A stretch of DNA of 64,000 nucleotides from Cafeteria roenbergensis. Its lineage: Eukaryota; Sar; Bigyra; Bicosoecida; Cafeteriaceae. Below the pieces are notes generated by a model. That model was given only the letters and a program-made list of their open reading frames with translations, was not told the DNA's origin and did not search any database. Positions 61,901 through 64,000 of this stretch are shown one piece after another. The position numbers were made by a program, and so were the translations under genes. How positions within the stretch are numbered: position 1 is the stretch's first letter; each line of letters begins with the position of its first letter. The stretch covers positions 248,001 to 312,000 of the forward strand of contig VLTN01000023.1 of assembly GCA_008330645.1 (NCBI GenBank). Reading direction: 5' to 3'.

Positions 61901-64000
61901 ACGCGAGGCGGAGCGGTCGTTCTTTCGTCCGAAGCAGGCCGTGGGCCGCGGAAGCCGGCTGCCCCTGCAGGTCGACCCTGTTCACGCTGGCAAGCACCAT
62001 GCCCTCCACCACCCGGAGCCACGGGGTGCCGGCGGCAGCCACCGCGCGGTTGTGGAAGAAGGCTTGGTAGCCAGGGGAGCCCCTCCTTCCAGCCGCCGCC
62101 GATGCAACGGACATGCGACGCGCAGGTGAGGCTGGGACTCCGCCGATGAGCCCGCCGCCGGCTCCGGCCCCACTCGCCGCCGCTGCCACCACGGCGTCCG
62201 GAGGCGTGACCACGCCCACCACCACGAGGGGGTACCCTGACGCGCTCAGCGCGTCCACCCCGAGGGGCTCCGACCGCGACACGGGCGGCTGGTGGTGGTG
62301 GTGGTGGTGGTGGTGGCCGGCCGCTGCCCGCGCGCCCCCCACGACAGCGGTGTCGGCGAACGTTACGCCGAGGGGGCCCTCCTCGAACTCGACCACAACT
62401 TCCGGCGGAGCGGCAACTTCCCACAGCGCGGAGAGCAACTCCTGGCGAGCGATGCGCTCTGCAGCGTCTCTCTCCGCCTCGCGCACCGTCAGCGGAGGCG
62501 CGGCCGCAGGGGCCCTGGGTCTGCGCGCGGGGCTGGAGCCGGGGGGCGGCACGGCGGTGCCGTCCTTTGCCGTGTCGTGGCGGGGCGGGAGGCTCCCCTG
62601 GCGGGGCCTGGAGGCGGCCACAGAGCCGCGCCGCATCGAGAGACGCCGCGATCGCTCCATCTCAGCCCTGGTCAGCAGCACCAGCGCCGCCCGGTAGTCG
62701 TCACCGGGCTCAGGGCGGGAGTCCGCGGATACCCCCGCCCCCCCCCGCCCCCCGCGAGCGGACGACCGGCGTCGGCCGCGCCGCTCGGCGGAGTCCCCTG
62801 CCCGGGAGGCAAGCCGCTCCTCGGCGTCTGAGTCGTCACTGCTGAAACCGCCAGACCCGCGGCCCTGCGGGGCCTCGACAGCGGAGCTGCCGCGCCGCTC
62901 CCAGCCGCGGCGACGACCCGGCCCAGCGTCAGCGGTGCTGAGCGCGCGGCGGCCCCGCCCGTCCACGGCAGAGCCGCCCGCCAGAGCCACGCACCGGGCG
63001 GCAGCGCGAGCTCTGCCGGGCATGCCGCCCCCGCTGGCCCCCGCCTCGTCCTCCACGCGCTCCAGCGTGGCGCCGAGGCCCTCCTGCGGGCCGCGCAGCG
63101 ACCCGGGGGGCAGCGGTGAGAGCCAGCCCCGCCAGCAGAGCGCGGCCGCGTCCACGCCAAGCAGCCGCATCACCGCGGCCTGCTCCGCGTACCAGCCCGT
63201 GACCACAGCGAGGCGCCTCCACAGGCGCAGCGTCTCGGCCCGCATGTACCAGCAGAGTCGCTCCAGCTGAGCGACGCGGGCCCGAACGCGCGTGTGGGCC
63301 TCCAGCAGGTCGGCGCGCGACGCCACCGGGATCGCGTGCCGTCGGCTGATCAGGACCGGCGGCTCGAGCAGCTCCAGGGCCCGCGCGTGAAGGCCCCCCC
63401 CGGCCGCAGCGACGGCCGGAGCGGTGCCATGGGTGTCCCACGCAGCCCCAGCGCCGGGGGCGTCGCCGCTCCCCGCGCTGCCGGCAACAGTGTCCCTGCG
63501 TCCTCGGCTGCTGCCGCCGTTGTTGCTGCTGCTGTTGTTGTTGTTGTTGTTGTTGAAGTAGTAGTTGCTGCCGCTGCCGCTGCTGCGGTGGTGCTGGGGC
63601 TGGCGGGGCTGCCCCAGGCCGGCCAGCGCAGTGGTGCCGGTGGGCGGGGGCGCGGCGAAGGCAGCGCCTCCTTGGGAGGCTACGAGCGAGGACGCTGTCG
63701 ACGAGCGCACGAGGCCGAGGCGGGGCCCATGCGAGTGCAGCCTGGCGGCGCTGGGGTGGTGGTGGGGCTGCATCGGCACCGGCTGAGGCGCTTGGGCCGA
63801 AAGCGAGGCGGGTGCGGCGGCGTCGGCTTGGCTGAACCAGCGGGCACCCGAGACGGCGCTCCAGCCGCGGGAACGAGCGCTGTGGGAGCCAGCCCGCAGG
63901 CCGGCGTCGTCGGCGGTGCTGCCGCCGCTATCGCTGCTGTCGTGGCCGTCGGGGCGGCGGCCCGCGTCGAGCCTGCCTTGCGCAAAGCTGACCCTGTCGC
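58950..64000 (-). CDS. PDZ-like / coiled-coil / PH-domain scaffold, 5' end outside window
   Basis: The frame is open from the stop at 58950 to the right edge, so the protein exceeds 1680 residues and its start lies beyond 64000. GTG or ATG codons near 63775 are internal, since good coding sequence continues upstream. The C-terminus (codons about 59390-58960) is PH-like: WRDRHLTLGAGSVFYKRG, then LWVRVPDKSYFFAMNSEEERRQWVLVLRAV, the closing helix with its conserved Trp. A PDZ-like unit near 62410-61890 has VEFEEGPLGVTF, GMVLASVNRVDLQG and PLRLAFRLP. Helical coiled-coil blocks lie near 63350-63180, 61890-61680, 60900-60780 and 60330-60120. PH domains bind phosphoinositides and PDZ domains bind C-termini, so a membrane-associated scaffold is a fair inference. 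I know no orthologue. Confidence 0.75.
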   Translation of the reverse strand, partial: DRVSFAQGRLDAGRRPDGHDSSDSGGSTADDAGLRAGSHSARSRGWSAVSGARWFSQADAAAPASLSAQAPQPVPMQPHHHPSAARLHSHGPRLGLVRSSTASSLVASQGGAAFAAPPPTGTTALAGLGQPRQPQHHRSSGSGSNYYFNNNNNNNSSSNNGGSSRGRRDTVAGSAGSGDAPGAGAAWDTHGTAPAVAAAGGGLHARALELLEPPVLISRRHAIPVASRADLLEAHTRVRARVAQLERLCWYMRAETLRLWRRLAVVTGWYAEQAAVMRLLGVDAAALCWRGWLSPLPPGSLRGPQEGLGATLERVEDEAGASGGGMPGRARAAARCVALAGGSAVDGRGRRALSTADAGPGRRRGWERRGSSAVEAPQGRGSGGFSSDDSDAEERLASRAGDSAERRGRRRSSARGGRGGAGVSADSRPEPGDDYRAALVLLTRAEMERSRRLSMRRGSVAASRPRQGSLPPRHDTAKDGTAVPPPGSSPARRPRAPAAAPPLTVREAERDAAERIARQELLSALWEVAAPPEVVVEFEEGPLGVTFADTAVVGGARAAAGHHHHHHHHQPPVSRSEPLGVDALSASGYPLVVVGVVTPPDAVVAAAASGAGAGGGLIGGVPASPARRMSVASAAAGRRGSPGYQAFFHNRAVAAAGTPWLRVVEGMVLASVNRVDLQGQPASAAHGLLRTKERPLRLAFRLPLMAELRRRYAALAGRYLAQRLQLESERAAEAAKRKADDAEMTSLEIKLERLAGLTRSLVSLLRWERSRGDDATARLRAELEFVSRLRTAARREHGSQFEAIFRAQRQGMAHLMPAAAATGGQPLRLRGVVGRIMLAGRTLTQKPPSDTSDSKAGPVEAAVPATETTTETATSAATAASARGAAMSFASAVRAAVSGAHRSSGSGGGPASGAGGAGADSSPLPRVAAPLPTGATAPQAARSVSKIASLLGSAPPTPTKRAASPLHLAPISAASPVGRARMASVSTAGRSSPRRAVEGAAEAALEALCRVGPDGETTVDQRAAAAVRELAERATRAADESDAACAALAASEADRAALRAELARLRRALGAEGAVDGYLHGSAGGGGSDDSEEDDAASDAESADGGAIRRAGAGGGVAAVRGMPGQRARRDGRRGGEAVPPPLPEGDAAPRRRASTTVELLQRAAGRRSSRRAREGSATGSAAGSAAGSAGSNGGVDSSSALLVQAALAQYRQGAVSHLRTERRLRMAQAEAEAARSETAAARAEAEALRATLLRLLAEKGSPSALEAAARALRLEQERRGARPMRRSPAERRAAQRRARQQDFALGSGGAGFRGDAELGAGGGGRGSQAGAGAGAIEARAGLQVAGEPGAAGRARGGIFGGTASAALAVKSLALAAVRSQHLGGSGSDAAIGQADGGSAGKAVAIDGVSSDVIVAEGPGSDRTALSPSDPVSGMTGAAAPGSAKAGGNGSADARGDAGVARPAGEPSGQAEEAAAAKPDTVSEDASDAVEAEVGIPREVLNLLDSASDALSKARVAIVLQTAAAKSSCEGPTARPNAWRDRHLTLGAGSVFYKRGSADREAKGEIELEAIRAVAALPLPAGSAWGRRGRGGGPSDSAVHETGAAVLAAWRTTGGGVGCTAEELDLVVARFRPRQLKPHMLWVRVPDKSYFFAMNSEEERRQWVLVLRAVVYMVAQRRHTRA
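60429..60473. repeat. 12-bp tandem repeat, four copies of GGCAGAGCC
   Basis: Four GGCAGAGCC words spaced exactly 12 bp apart inside the PDZ/PH gene. On the coding strand they give repeated Gly-Ser-Ala(-Ala/Thr) residues. Confidence 0.9.
63519..63555. repeat. GTT/GCT triplet run, poly-Asn/Ser
   Basis: Triplet run encoding consecutive Asn then Ser residues in the disordered N-terminal part of the PDZ/PH protein. Confidence 0.9.

Noticed and set aside
1-64000. Search by eye for transposons, LTR elements, virus-derived genes and CRISPR arrays
   Set aside because: No integrase, reverse transcriptase, transposase, capsid or terminal repeats were recognised. The repeats present are short tandem arrays only.

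Overview
The window is nuclear DNA from a compact, very GC-rich eukaryotic genome, about 70% G+C by eye. It reads like a unicellular protist. Short spliceosomal introns are common, proteins are Ala/Arg/Gly-rich with long disordered stretches, and the content is purely eukaryotic: Rab GTPase, V-ATPase, Mps1 kinase, Hbs1, mitochondrial Atp12 and Imp1, and an SLC25 carrier. A heterotrophic stramenopile such as Cafeteria would fit the GC level and content. That is an inference from general knowledge, not something the sequence proves. I see no tRNA, rRNA, CRISPR array, transposon or virus-derived gene.

I support 22 protein genes, and 16 of them have spliced models (25 introns, 104-380 bp). Left part (1-28 kb): Rab5 (+), a RanBP2-type/PHD-like zinc-finger protein (+), a large probable mitochondrial protein (-), Mps1/TTK kinase (-), phosphoserine phosphatase (+), V-ATPase subunit D (-), malonyl-CoA decarboxylase (-), a LamG multipass membrane protein (-), a Fyv7-like RGG protein (+) and a TrmL-like tRNA 2'-O-methyltransferase (+). 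Middle (28-46 kb): a giant unrecognised coiled-coil protein (-), mitochondrial inner-membrane peptidase Imp1 (+), a Deg/ENaC-family ion channel (+), an unrecognised Ala-rich protein (-), Hbs1 (+) and a monocarboxylate-transporter-like MFS protein (-). Right part (46-64 kb): a secreted beta-propeller-like protein (-), Atp12 (+), an AGC kinase (-), an unrecognised protein built from two copies of one domain (-), an SLC25 carrier (+) and a PDZ-like/coiled-coil/PH scaffold (-) that runs off the right edge.

The genes are packed tail-to-tail or head-to-head. Six divergent pairs share intergenic regions of 203-1051 bp, which are candidate bidirectional promoters. The pair at 25.3-25.5 kb has a 12-bp palindrome at its midpoint. 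There is no operon-like functional clustering. Several products are mitochondrial (Imp1, Atp12, the carrier, probably malonyl-CoA decarboxylase and the 4.8-9.2 kb gene) but they are scattered.

The most unusual points are a Deg/ENaC channel outside animals, a two-copy domain protein I cannot place, a strict splice grammar (all 25 modelled introns start GTG and end GCAG), introns crowded at gene 5' ends, and a 9-base word (GGCAGAGCC or its complement) that recurs on both strands far more than composition predicts.
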